Of a stretch of 7,587 bases of DNA, positions 1 through 7,379 are shown in pieces. Under the pieces are notes generated by a model that was given only the letters and a program-made list of their open reading frames with translations, was not told the DNA's origin and made no database searches. Every line of letters begins with the position of its first letter. Within the stretch, counting starts at the first letter, position 1. The position numbers and the translations under genes are program-made. This DNA comes from Rickettsiales bacterium (GTDB taxonomy: Bacteria > Pseudomonadota > Alphaproteobacteria > Rickettsiales > UBA1997), in NCBI GenBank assembly GCA_031289855.1, contig JAITOR010000022.1:1-7587 (forward strand), given 5' to 3'.

Positions 1-36
1 TTTTATTTTACTTTTTATTTTTATCCTGTAGCATAG

Positions 37-65
37 TTTTTATTAAACAATTCTTATTGTATGAT
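37..65 (+). promoter_or_regulatory. Possible weak promoter for the glycosyltransferase gene
   Basis: A TATGAT hexamer at 60-65 matches the -10 consensus at five of six positions. A poor T-rich -35 candidate (TTTTTA, 37-42) lies 17 bases upstream. If it is used, transcription would start near 72 and the (AG)20 tract would lie in the 5' leader of the glycosyltransferase mRNA. I saw no better promoter between the tract and the gene. In DNA this AT-rich such matches occur by chance, so this is tentative. The rest of 1-83 is T-rich and shows no convincing coding frame. Confidence 0.22.
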
Positions 66-81
66 TTTTAACTTCGCCAAC

Positions 82-125
<44 letters not shown>

Positions 126-160
126 ATCAACATCTCGCACATTTTTCCAACAATTTAATT

Positions 161-166
161 GGAGGA
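161..166 (+). promoter_or_regulatory. Ribosome binding site GGAGGA
   Basis: GGAGGA, a strong Shine-Dalgarno match, lies with a 4-base gap before the ATG at 171. It fixes the start at 171 and rules out the TTG at 159, which would overlap the site itself. Most other genes in the window lack a recognisable site, so this gene appears to be set up for efficient translation. Confidence 0.85.
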
Positions 167-170
167 ATGT

Positions 171-1409
171 ATGAATAAAACACTAATAAATATTTGTTGT
201 TGGTTTATTCCAAAGAAGAAAAATAAAAAACATTTTCGAGAGAAACATGGAAAAATAAAAAGTCCACTTCCAATTCCGGCCACACCTTCCATCCGTGCAA
301 TTAATTATCAAATTCAAGACAATAAATTTGCCACAATAAAAATACAAAATAATACGGTGGCAGTAATTGAAGTTTGTTGGCACGGAGAAGTATTTCCATC
401 CATCGTCAACTATTATTCAAGACTTGGTTATAACGTTCACCTATTTTTATCTATTGAAACTGAAAAATTAACATTTGGGAATCCATTAACAAGGACTAAT
501 TTTTCACAAAATGTTGAAATTTTTTATGTGTCTCGGGAAAGTTTTTTGGAGACCCTTAAAAAAACTTCATTTTTTACTAATTATAAGAGTATTTTCATTC
601 CATCAATTTTTGATTCTTTTTTTAAGGATATTTATGGTATATACGCAAATATAAATACTTATATAAAGAATTATGGAATAAATAATGTATTTTATGTGGA
701 ACATGATTTTATAGAAACCTTAAACATTGGAGAAAATTTAAAAACTTTGCGAAATAGTTTAGTAAAAGCAAAACATGTTTTTTCAATTAGACCAAATGTG
801 GAAAAGTTACCTTTTTTAACTTGCTCTTATTTTGGAAAAATTAAAAAACATAAAAAAAATGAAAAAATTAAATTTATTGCCTCTGGTGGAATATGGAAAG
901 GAAGTAAATTGCGAAATTTTGACCTATTATTTGAAACCATTAAAAAACTTATAAAGAATAACATAATTAATTTTGAAGTTGTTTTTACGGGTGTAAACGA
1001 TAAATACAATTTTAAAGATTTAGAAGGCTATTTAAAGTTTTATAATAAAGGTGTTGGTTGTGTACCATTTTATAATGCTATCGAAAATGGAGATTTTATT
1101 TTATGGAATATAGATTCTACATGTGATGATTACGACAAATATTTGAATTTTGGAACCAGTGGCACCTATGGTTTAACACTTGGATTTCACAAAATACCAA
1201 TAATTGAAGAAAATTTAGCAAAAAAACACAACTTCACAAAGAACAATGCTATTTTGTATGGTGATTTATATGAGGCAATGAAAAGAGCAATTGAAATGAA
1301 AAATAACGAATATGATAAAATGGAAAATGAAGTTAAAAAATTAAAAGAAGATTTAGAAAAAAAAAGTTTAAACAATTTGGCAAATCAAATTTCTTTATTA
1401 ACCATCTAA
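171..1409 (+). CDS. Probable GT-B-type glycosyltransferase (surface glycan synthesis)
   Basis: This 412-residue protein has no signal peptide and probably acts at the cytoplasmic face of the inner membrane, transferring an activated sugar to a surface-glycan precursor; donor and acceptor cannot be read from sequence. The N-terminus (residues 9-28: ICC-WFIP followed by a Lys/Arg/His-rich stretch) resembles the basic, membrane-associating start of many capsule and O-antigen transferases. Around residues 235-270 a strand, a GG pair (239-240) and a charged helix look like the start of the donor-binding Rossmann domain of GT-B enzymes. The GTSGTYGL segment at 328-335 with PIIEEN from 343 resembles their late Gly-rich, Glu-containing region. 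Residues about 370-405 form a charged, possibly coiled-coil tail. The start is set by GGAGGA. An (AG)20 tract lies in the leader, and an A9 run (1357-1365) near the 3' end is another slippage-prone site. The last four bases overlap the converging permease gene. The family call comes from remembered pattern, not a search. Confidence 0.62.
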   Translation: MNKTLINICCWFIPKKKNKKHFREKHGKIKSPLPIPATPSIRAINYQIQDNKFATIKIQNNTVAVIEVCWHGEVFPSIVNYYSRLGYNVHLFLSIETEKLTFGNPLTRTNFSQNVEIFYVSRESFLETLKKTSFFTNYKSIFIPSIFDSFFKDIYGIYANINTYIKNYGINNVFYVEHDFIETLNIGENLKTLRNSLVKAKHVFSIRPNVEKLPFLTCSYFGKIKKHKKNEKIKFIASGGIWKGSKLRNFDLLFETIKKLIKNNIINFEVVFTGVNDKYNFKDLEGYLKFYNKGVGCVPFYNAIENGDFILWNIDSTCDDYDKYLNFGTSGTYGLTLGFHKIPIIEENLAKKHNFTKNNAILYGDLYEAMKRAIEMKNNEYDKMENEVKKLKEDLEKKSLNNLANQISLLTI

Positions 1410-2629
1410 TTATATCTTAAAGCATCAATTGTATTTAATTTTGTTGCCTTTAATGCAGGCACAATTCCACTCACCACACCAACAAATAAAGCAGAAAATA
1501 TAGACACTGTCACCGTTATCGCACTAATGGGCACCGTATATCCACTAATAAAACTTGCTAATTTTGCTAATATAATTCCAACAATCATCCCAAATATACC
1601 ACCTGCAATTGATATAAATATTGATTCCATCAAAAATTGTAACAATATATTATGATCTGTTGCACCAATTGCTTTTCTAACACCAATTTCCCTCGTTCTC
1701 TCTGTTACAGAAGTCAACATCATATTCATAATTCCAATACTCCCCACAAACAATGAAATTGAAGCAATGGAAGCCAACAAAATTGTTAAAATTACACCCA
1801 CTAATTTAATTTTATTTACAATTTCAGTAAGATTCATAATTTCAAAATCTGGATCTGCATTTAAGGAAACTTTATGCCTCACCTCTAATAATGCCTGCAA
1901 TCGTCTTTCAATCATTTTCATATTATTAATGCTATCAAACTTCACAACTATTAAATAAACTCTATCAGGAAACCTATTGCTCGTAAGTCTTGTTTTGAAT
2001 GTGGTTAAAGGCACAATTATTAAGTCATCCTCATCATTTCCACCCATTCCAGCACCTTTTTCCTTCAAAAGACCCACAACTTTAAATGGTACACCTTTAA
2101 TTTTAATATCCTTGCCAATAGGATTTTCAAAAGGAAATAACTTGTCTTTGATTGTTTTTCCTATTACGGCATACGGACTTCTACCGATTAATGCATCATA
2201 ATTAGTGAAATAAACACCCTCTTCCAACTCATAATCAAAAGATTCAAAATAATCTGGAGTTGACCCGATTACATTTGTGGGCCAATTATTTTGTCCTCCA
2301 ACTATTTGAAAACCATATCTTAAAATAGGAGTTGCCATCAATACACCTTCAATTTTTTGAACTGCCTGCATATCGCCAATGGTCAATGTTGGACGACCAC
2401 CTCTTTGCCCCCTAACACCATTTTTACTTGGAGAAGTTGGCATAATAATCATAATATTTGCACCAAAACTCTCTAATTGTTTATTAATTTCCAATTGCAC
2501 GGCCTGTCCAGCAGCAACCATTATCACTACAGCACATACACCAATCACCACACCAAGAACTGTCAACAAACTTCTTAGTTTGTTAGAATAAAGAGAAATT
2601 ATAGCTTCTCGTAAAATTAAATATATCAT
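1406..2629 (-). CDS. MacB-type ABC transporter permease (FtsX-like)
   Basis: This 407-residue inner-membrane protein has the four-helix layout of MacB/YknZ/LolC-type permeases, which use ATP hydrolysed by a partner to drive export or extraction of substrates across the envelope rather than transport through the membrane. A first helix (about 20-42) follows the typical NKLRS-LLTVLG start. A large periplasmic MacB-PCD-like domain spans about 45-270. Three helices follow at about 275-303, 333-360 and 368-392. The cytoplasmic coupling segment TERTREIGVRKAIGA (309-323) and the terminal PALKAT...IDALRYN are hallmarks. Unlike E. coli MacB there is no fused N-terminal ATPase, and neither an ATPase nor a MacA-type adaptor gene is adjacent, so partners must be elsewhere. 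I chose the ATG at 2629 because it matches the family N-terminus; a GTG at 2647 would add six residues. No Shine-Dalgarno site is visible. Substrate unknown. Confidence 0.9.
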   Translation of the reverse strand: MIYLILREAIISLYSNKLRSLLTVLGVVIGVCAVVIMVAAGQAVQLEINKQLESFGANIMIIMPTSPSKNGVRGQRGGRPTLTIGDMQAVQKIEGVLMATPILRYGFQIVGGQNNWPTNVIGSTPDYFESFDYELEEGVYFTNYDALIGRSPYAVIGKTIKDKLFPFENPIGKDIKIKGVPFKVVGLLKEKGAGMGGNDEDDLIIVPLTTFKTRLTSNRFPDRVYLIVVKFDSINNMKMIERRLQALLEVRHKVSLNADPDFEIMNLTEIVNKIKLVGVILTILLASIASISLFVGSIGIMNMMLTSVTERTREIGVRKAIGATDHNILLQFLMESIFISIAGGIFGMIVGIILAKLASFISGYTVPISAITVTVSIFSALFVGVVSGIVPALKATKLNTIDALRYN

Positions 2630-2670
2630 AAATATTATGATAACCACAAAATAATAAAAGTAAAATTTAA

Positions 2671-2699
2671 TTGACTATTTCTAAAATCTATGTTATAAT
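2671..2699 (+). promoter_or_regulatory. Strong sigma70-type promoter with extended -10
   Basis: TTGACT (2671-2676) and a perfect TATAAT (2694-2699) are separated by exactly 17 bases, and TG at 2691-2692 gives an extended -10 (TGnTATAAT). Transcription should start near 2706, leaving a leader of about 20 bases before the ATG at 2728. This is the best promoter in the window and supports the small downstream gene being truly expressed. Confidence 0.85.
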
Positions 2700-2721
2700 G
2701 TAAATATATAATATTTGGTAA
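2692..2721 (-). promoter_or_regulatory. Possible divergent promoter for the MacB-type permease
   Basis: On the minus strand TTACCA (2721-2716) lies 18 bases before TATAAC (2697-2692), matching the -35 and -10 consensus at four and five of six positions. It would give a leader of about 55 bases to the permease ATG. Its -10 overlaps the -10 of the plus-strand promoter, so if both are real only one could be occupied at a time. The AT richness makes chance matches likely. Confidence 0.3.
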
Positions 2722-2727
2722 TAATTT

Positions 2728-3210
2728 ATGGTAACGGAAGGCGTTAAACTCATTGCAAGTGGCGGAATGGATTATAATGGTTTGTATTATACTGGTGTAT
2801 TATCAGAGATAGATAATAAGTATATACTTTCAATTTCAACTTCAAGAACTTCAAAAAATACAGAGTTTAATTTTGATAAGAAACTTGGATTGGAAGAAAA
2901 AAAGATTATAATTGAAAATACTGATGATAAATTGTCAATTAAAAGCACCGCAAATAATGTATCATTAACATATGATAAAGAAAATAATGAAGCAACGTTA
3001 AGAAGATATGGAATTCCACTTAGAACAATTACTACTGAAGAAGCAAATTTTACAAAAAAAACAGATGGATCCGTGGAATTTAATATAAATATAGCAAATT
3101 TAGCGAAAACATCTGTTGGAAAACCACTTATTGATAAGATTGTAAAAGATTTTCAAAAGGATTTGAATGAAAAAGTTATAAGTAAAGGAGAAGAGGGAAA
3201 GAGGCGATAA
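2728..3210 (+). CDS. Hypothetical protein, 160 aa, unrecognised family
   Basis: I do not recognise this protein. It has no signal peptide and no membrane helix, so it is probably cytoplasmic unless exported by a dedicated system. The first 110 residues alternate polar and hydrophobic residues and look beta-rich, with many Ser, Thr, Asn and Lys residues. The last 40 residues look helical and end in a basic KGEEGKRR tail. It contains no cysteine. It is its own transcription unit, with a near-consensus promoter just upstream and an intrinsic terminator starting right after the stop, which argues strongly that it is real. The start is the first ATG after the promoter; there is no Shine-Dalgarno site, and the next in-frame ATG (2767) would remove 13 residues. 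Its position directly upstream of the virB6-like gene might hint at a secretion link, but separate promoters and a terminator weaken that idea. Confidence 0.8.
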   Translation: MVTEGVKLIASGGMDYNGLYYTGVLSEIDNKYILSISTSRTSKNTEFNFDKKLGLEEKKIIIENTDDKLSIKSTANNVSLTYDKENNEATLRRYGIPLRTITTEEANFTKKTDGSVEFNINIANLAKTSVGKPLIDKIVKDFQKDLNEKVISKGEEGKRR

Positions 3211-3249
3211 AAAAGGAGAGATATCCATTATCTCCATTTTTTGTTTTTT
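3211..3249 (+). terminator. Intrinsic terminator after the 160-aa gene
   Basis: GAGATA (3218-3223) pairs with TATCTC (3229-3234) around a 5-base loop. With A3217 bulged and one G-A mismatch, the stem extends through G3216-C3235 and then by A-T pairs. T runs follow at 3237-3242 and 3244-3249. It begins at the base after the stop codon of the 160-aa gene and insulates that gene from the virB6-like gene. Confidence 0.8.
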
Positions 3250-3347
3250 CTTATCATTTTTATCAATGCATAATAACTCTCTCAAACAATTCTTTTATAT
3301 TCGTCACATTTAAATTAAAAACAAACATTTGTAAATAATAAATAAAT

Positions 3348-3376
3348 TTGAAAAGTTATATTTTTTATTATATACT
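3348..3376 (+). promoter_or_regulatory. Sigma70-type promoter for the virB6-like gene
   Basis: TTGAAA (3348-3353) and TATACT (3371-3376) have five of six matches each and a 17-base spacer. Transcription would start near 3383, giving a leader of about 20 bases before the ATG at 3403. It should also transcribe nth. Between the preceding terminator and this promoter (3250-3347) I see nothing but AT-rich spacer. Confidence 0.7.
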
Positions 3377-3402
3377 ATAAGAGTAGTTACTTAATTATTA
3401 TA

Positions 3403-6400
3403 ATGATAAAAAAAAATATACTATCTTCTTTAAAGCAATATGTTTCTATGCTTATGGCAATAGTTATTTTTTCATTTTGCACCACAAGTAATGTTTTAGC
3501 ATTACATGATATTGCAAGAGAGCAATTATATACAGTAAAAACAGTTAACAGTAGTAAAGTTTTCAATTCAACAATGGGTGAATTAAATCCCTATCCTTAT
3601 TTTGGAATTGGCGATCCATCCACCAGTGGAGACATGAGTATTGAAATTACAAATCCATTTTGCCTTGCATATATTGCTGTATTTTTAATAGCCATGTATG
3701 CAGGTAATTTAGCGGTAAAAATTGTGGCAGTAGTGGCTTTAATCGCATTGGTTGCAGTGATTTATGGAGTGACAAAACAAAAATTAAAAGATTTTGAAAT
3801 TTGCGGTGCAGATTGGCTGGTATGGGGGTATAAAGATAGTGATGCAGAAGGAGACTATGAAAATATAAGAAAATATTATCCAGAAAAGGGAGCGTTCAAA
3901 GGTTCAAAAAAATGGATTGCCGAAGAATGCGTAAAAAACACCAATGAGTGTATGCAAGTATGTGAAAGCGGGAGAAGTCAATGTGAAGGAGAGGCTTGTA
4001 TAACATACCCAGATAAAAATGAAAATTGTTATTTAGACACTAATTTTATCAAAGAAAGAAGTGGCAAGCAAGAAGGACAATATTATTTAGGTATGGAAGA
4101 CAGGTTATTTAGAGAATTTTTTTATGACGGAGAAGAAATTGCAACTCCTAATTGTATAGATCCAAGAGAGGAGGTAAAAGGTTATGATATATATAATACA
4201 AAAGATGGAGTAACAAAAGCGGAAGACAGAAAACAAGTTTATTATTTTAGGGGCACTGAACCAGCAAATTATGCTTGCGATAGATTTTTACTTGAAAAAA
4301 AAACAGAAGATGATGAATTTGATAAGGCATATAAATGTTGTATAAATGAAAGCAGTAAATTATGTATTTTTGACAAGGATAATAGCGATGGAGGTAGTGG
4401 TTTATCAGGTTTTATAGGTGATATTACTACTTTTGCAAGTGGTAGCAGTAAATACGGAAATTTTTGCGAAACATCTACTTCAAGTATAAAAATGTGCACC
4501 ATTAGTAGTTATATAATTAAAGTTGAAAGGGGGATGGATGATGACAACAAATTTTGTGCCAGCACATGGTCGTTATGTCCTTACAACTTAAATTTACAGA
4601 AAGGAACGGAAAAAAGTCTTGGATTTGATCTGCAGGAATCCTATAGCACATCAGGTGAATACACAGTGATAGACGAATGCTATGATACGGAAAAGAAAGA
4701 AACATTATTTTGCAAAGGAAGAGCAAAGAATTTTTACCAATTAAATAGACATTGCGCCTATATAAATGAATTTTCAGATCAAAAAAATGAAATAACAAGA
4801 TATTCTCCATATATAGATAAGGCTTGCATAAATATGGTTGGAAGTTCCCATAATACTGAAGGATACAAAAGTTACGATGGATATCAACCGGCTCCAAATA
4901 TTTATGCAGGCTCCTTTTCAGCTCCATTGGTTGAATGTATAACTGAAACCATGAAAAACTTATTGTTTAACAGGGCTGGACATACAGAATGTTTGGGCGA
5001 TGAATTGCCAGGTCCAAACGAGACTTGTTTATCTTCAACGAAATATGTAAAAAATGAAAATTTTAATAGTAACAACAAATATGCTTCACCAACCACAAAT
5101 TTATTGAAAGCAATAGGCGGTTTGATAAGAATTGCACTTGTTATAATGATGATGTTATATGGATGGAGCATCTTGATAAATGCCGGCAAGATTGAAACAA
5201 AAGATGTATTAGTAATGCTTGTAAAAATGATGTTTGTGCTTGGATTTTCAGCCAACACCACTTGGTATACTTATGTTTACAACCTTACATATTCATTGAT
5301 GGATACATTTTCTTCGCTGACGACAAAAATAACATTTGATATGACGACCAGTATAACGGGTCAACTGGTGCACGATGATGGGTGTTATTTTGGTAATTCG
5401 AATGAATTTATGGGAACCGAAAATGAAAATAAAGTGGAGAAAATAGCCGACAACAATTATTACAAATATCCAAATGCAAAAAAATATGTAATGTTCTTTG
5501 ATACTCTTGATTGTAAGGTTCAAAAATATTTAGGAATGAGTAATCTTGGCAGTACATCAAAAATATTGCAAATGGTAGCAATGTCATTTTTATGGCCATT
5601 TAATGCGGGTTTATATTTAATGGTTGCTTCTGCTATATTTATGTTTTTTACTATTTCGTTATTGATAAAATCGGCACTTTTATTTATGAAAAATGCTTTG
5701 GCATTAGGTATATTCTTATATATAGCCCCTTTATGTATACCGGGAATTTTATTTAAAAAAACGACAATATTCTTTAATCAATGGTTAACATTTGTAATTT
5801 CAAATTGTCTACAACCGATGTTGTATTTTGCTTATATATCAATGGCAATAGGTATCATAGACCAATATGTTTTGGGAAATGCAATGTATGTTGGACACGG
5901 AAAATCAAAGCAATTAGTATGCGGTTATGCCTGTATAGCAAAGGAAACTTCAAGTGTATTAGATGAAAATGGCGGATACATTAAAAACAATATTGTTATT
6001 AACTATATACAAGGCAGAAATAATAAAAAATTAATAAACGAATCACAGGAAGCTTGTTTGCAAAATGAAGGTACAACTGATTTTATTGATTTAAAGGACA
6101 ATAGTGTTTTGTGCTTTATAGAGAGTTTTAATTGGGGGCCAGTGTCAATTATGCAACCATTTGGAATTTTTATATCAATGGTAAAAGAAAATTTTGTAGG
6201 GAATTTTATTATGCTTTTAAGAGTAGCGTTCCTGCTATTAATTTTGGACGCTGGATTAGGTATGGTATCAAAATTTACTGATGGTATTATTGGTAATAAG
6301 GGACAAACACCAGCCAGTTTAGATAAAAAAGTTGGCACATTCCATCTTGCGGCTGAAGCACTTGATACGGGCAAAATGGCTAAGAGATTTGCAAGTGGTG

Positions 6401-6522
6401 CAGGTAAAAAAATGTTGGATAAATTTAAAACCAGAAAGGCAGCACTGGATAACCCTGATGAGGAGGCAAGTGAAAAAAGAGGTGAAACGGACACAAGTAA
6501 AAACGATGGAGACAATAAATAA
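3403..6522 (+). CDS. VirB6/TrbL-family type IV secretion protein with large Cys-rich ectodomain
   Basis: This 1,039-residue protein belongs to the VirB6/TrbL family, the polytopic inner-membrane component of type IV secretion channels. A signal peptide (basic start, hydrophobic 14-26, likely cleavage after VLA at 31-33) is followed by two helices (about 87-104 and 106-124). A predicted periplasmic domain of about 400 residues (130-545) holds some 23 cysteines, suggesting many disulphides. The conserved core follows: helices near 570-590 and 602-622, a dense helical block at 720-828 containing the family motif around IAPLCIPGILF and the downstream Trp, and helices at 920-958. Loops between these carry further cysteines (C661, C704, C840, C844, C885, C904). 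A charged tail of about 70 residues is probably cytoplasmic. Plain VirB6 is about 300 residues; long versions are a Rickettsiales trait. No VirB3, VirB4 or other secretion gene is adjacent. A run of nine A (3408-3416) covers codons 2-5, and there is no Shine-Dalgarno site. The numbered copy (B6a-e) cannot be assigned. Confidence 0.88.
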   Translation: MIKKNILSSLKQYVSMLMAIVIFSFCTTSNVLALHDIAREQLYTVKTVNSSKVFNSTMGELNPYPYFGIGDPSTSGDMSIEITNPFCLAYIAVFLIAMYAGNLAVKIVAVVALIALVAVIYGVTKQKLKDFEICGADWLVWGYKDSDAEGDYENIRKYYPEKGAFKGSKKWIAEECVKNTNECMQVCESGRSQCEGEACITYPDKNENCYLDTNFIKERSGKQEGQYYLGMEDRLFREFFYDGEEIATPNCIDPREEVKGYDIYNTKDGVTKAEDRKQVYYFRGTEPANYACDRFLLEKKTEDDEFDKAYKCCINESSKLCIFDKDNSDGGSGLSGFIGDITTFASGSSKYGNFCETSTSSIKMCTISSYIIKVERGMDDDNKFCASTWSLCPYNLNLQKGTEKSLGFDLQESYSTSGEYTVIDECYDTEKKETLFCKGRAKNFYQLNRHCAYINEFSDQKNEITRYSPYIDKACINMVGSSHNTEGYKSYDGYQPAPNIYAGSFSAPLVECITETMKNLLFNRAGHTECLGDELPGPNETCLSSTKYVKNENFNSNNKYASPTTNLLKAIGGLIRIALVIMMMLYGWSILINAGKIETKDVLVMLVKMMFVLGFSANTTWYTYVYNLTYSLMDTFSSLTTKITFDMTTSITGQLVHDDGCYFGNSNEFMGTENENKVEKIADNNYYKYPNAKKYVMFFDTLDCKVQKYLGMSNLGSTSKILQMVAMSFLWPFNAGLYLMVASAIFMFFTISLLIKSALLFMKNALALGIFLYIAPLCIPGILFKKTTIFFNQWLTFVISNCLQPMLYFAYISMAIGIIDQYVLGNAMYVGHGKSKQLVCGYACIAKETSSVLDENGGYIKNNIVINYIQGRNNKKLINESQEACLQNEGTTDFIDLKDNSVLCFIESFNWGPVSIMQPFGIFISMVKENFVGNFIMLLRVAFLLLILDAGLGMVSKFTDGIIGNKGQTPASLDKKVGTFHLAAEALDTGKMAKRFASGAGKKMLDKFKTRKAALDNPDEEASEKRGETDTSKNDGDNK

Positions 6523-7126
6523 TATTTTTAAATTACTGAAAAAGCATTACGGAAATACAAATTTGATAGAGTTGGATTACAAAAACACATATACTTTGCT
6601 CATTGCAACTTTATTGTCGGCACAAGCCACGGATAAAAGTGTGAATAAAGCGACAGAAAAACTTTTTGAAAATGTAGACACGCCATATAAAATGATTGAT
6701 TTAGGTGAAATAAAATTAAAGAAATACATTAAATCTATAAATTATTATAACACAAAGGCTAAACATATTATACAATTGTCCCAGGTTTTGATAGAAAAGT
6801 ATAAGGGAAATGTGCCAAATACAAGAGAATCTTTGGAAAATTTGGCGGGAGTTGGCAGAAAAACGGCAAATATTGTTTTAAATATTGCATTCAAGCAACC
6901 TAATATAGCCGTCGATACTCATGTATTTAGAGTTAGTAATCGATTAGGTTTAACGGAAGCAAAAAATGTCAAGGAAAGTGAAGAACAATTATTGAAAATA
7001 ATTCCACCACAATATGTAAAATATGTTAATCATTGGTTGGTTTTATTTGGCAGATATACCTGCAAAGCAAAAAACCCTGACTGTGAAAATTGTTTTTTAA
7101 AAAAAGATTGTAAATTTATTTTTTAA
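6506..7126 (+). CDS. nth: Endonuclease III (DNA glycosylase/AP lyase)
   Basis: This base-excision repair enzyme removes oxidised pyrimidines and cleaves the abasic site by beta-elimination. Its 206 residues compare with 211 in E. coli. The LLSAQATD segment (36-43) is conserved. The helix-hairpin-helix AGVGRKTA (114-121) carries the catalytic Lys119, and AVDTHVFR (135-142) carries catalytic Asp137, matching E. coli Lys120 and Asp138. The C-terminal [4Fe-4S] ligands Cys186, 193, 196 and 202 keep the exact C-x6-C-x2-C-x5-C spacing. The only motif oddity is Ala114 where E. coli has Pro in LPGVG. The ATG at 6506 matches the family N-terminus and lies inside the end of the virB6-like gene (17-base overlap, different frame). 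With no Shine-Dalgarno site or private promoter visible, translation probably depends on coupling to virB6. Longer frames starting upstream within virB6 would add about 58 unrelated residues. Confidence 0.97.
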   Translation: METINNIFKLLKKHYGNTNLIELDYKNTYTLLIATLLSAQATDKSVNKATEKLFENVDTPYKMIDLGEIKLKKYIKSINYYNTKAKHIIQLSQVLIEKYKGNVPNTRESLENLAGVGRKTANIVLNIAFKQPNIAVDTHVFRVSNRLGLTEAKNVKESEEQLLKIIPPQYVKYVNHWLVLFGRYTCKAKNPDCENCFLKKDCKFIF

Positions 7127-7379
7127 ATATTTTCCACACAAAAACTATATTTATTATAGTTCCAATCACCAATGCCAACAAATACAAATTATCATGTTTC
7201 ATATATTTTGCCATTTTATTCCCAATAAAAAAAATACAGAGCAAATAGTTTATTATCACGGTTGTGCCAATTGACAAAACCTTTTTTGCAAAAAAAATAT
7301 CAACATCTTTTTTTTTACCAACATTTTTTTCATCTCTTTTTATTTCTTTTTCAAGCATCTTTTTCAAATCTTCATTCAT
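7116..7379 (-). CDS. Small two-helix membrane protein, 87 aa
   Basis: A highly charged N-terminus (residues 1-25, mostly Lys, Glu and Asp) is followed by two hydrophobic helices (about 34-53 and 65-83) and a short basic end, predicting a hairpin in the inner membrane with both ends in the cytoplasm. Size and layout recall AtpZ/AtpI-type ATP synthase accessory proteins, but the glycine-rich pattern of that family is weak and no atp gene is visible, so I do not assign it. It is supported by a good ribosome binding site (GAAGGA, five bases before the ATG), an 8-base overlap with the upstream gene that suggests translational coupling, and the two clear helices. Its 3' end overlaps nth by 11 bases tail to tail, leaving no room for a terminator between them. 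Confidence 0.75.
   Translation of the reverse strand: MNEDLKKMLEKEIKRDEKNVGKKKDVDIFFAKKVLSIGTTVIINYLLCIFFIGNKMAKYMKHDNLYLLALVIGTIINIVFVWKIFKK

Noticed and set aside
159..170. TTG start adding four residues to the glycosyltransferase
   Set aside because: The TTG overlaps the GGAGGA ribosome binding site, which is well placed for the ATG at 171.
2630..2647. GTG start at 2647 for the permease
   Set aside because: It adds a hydrophobic stretch before the typical MacB start and has no ribosome binding site; kept only as an alternative.
3100..3285. 61-codon minus-strand frame across the end of the 160-aa gene
   Set aside because: It runs through the intrinsic terminator and is antisense to a better supported gene.
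4269..5599. Several minus-strand open frames of 60-136 codons inside the virB6-like gene
   Set aside because: They are antisense shadows of a clearly coding gene, with no ribosome binding sites or recognisable domains.
6332..6505. Extended N-terminus of endonuclease III read inside the virB6-like gene
   Set aside because: The added residues resemble no endonuclease III and are an out-of-frame reading of virB6; the ATG at 6506 matches the family start and length.
6003..6515. 170-codon minus-strand frame opposite the end of the virB6-like gene
   Set aside because: It is antisense to conserved VirB6 membrane helices; its Ser/Pro/Leu-rich composition is what reversed coding sequence gives.
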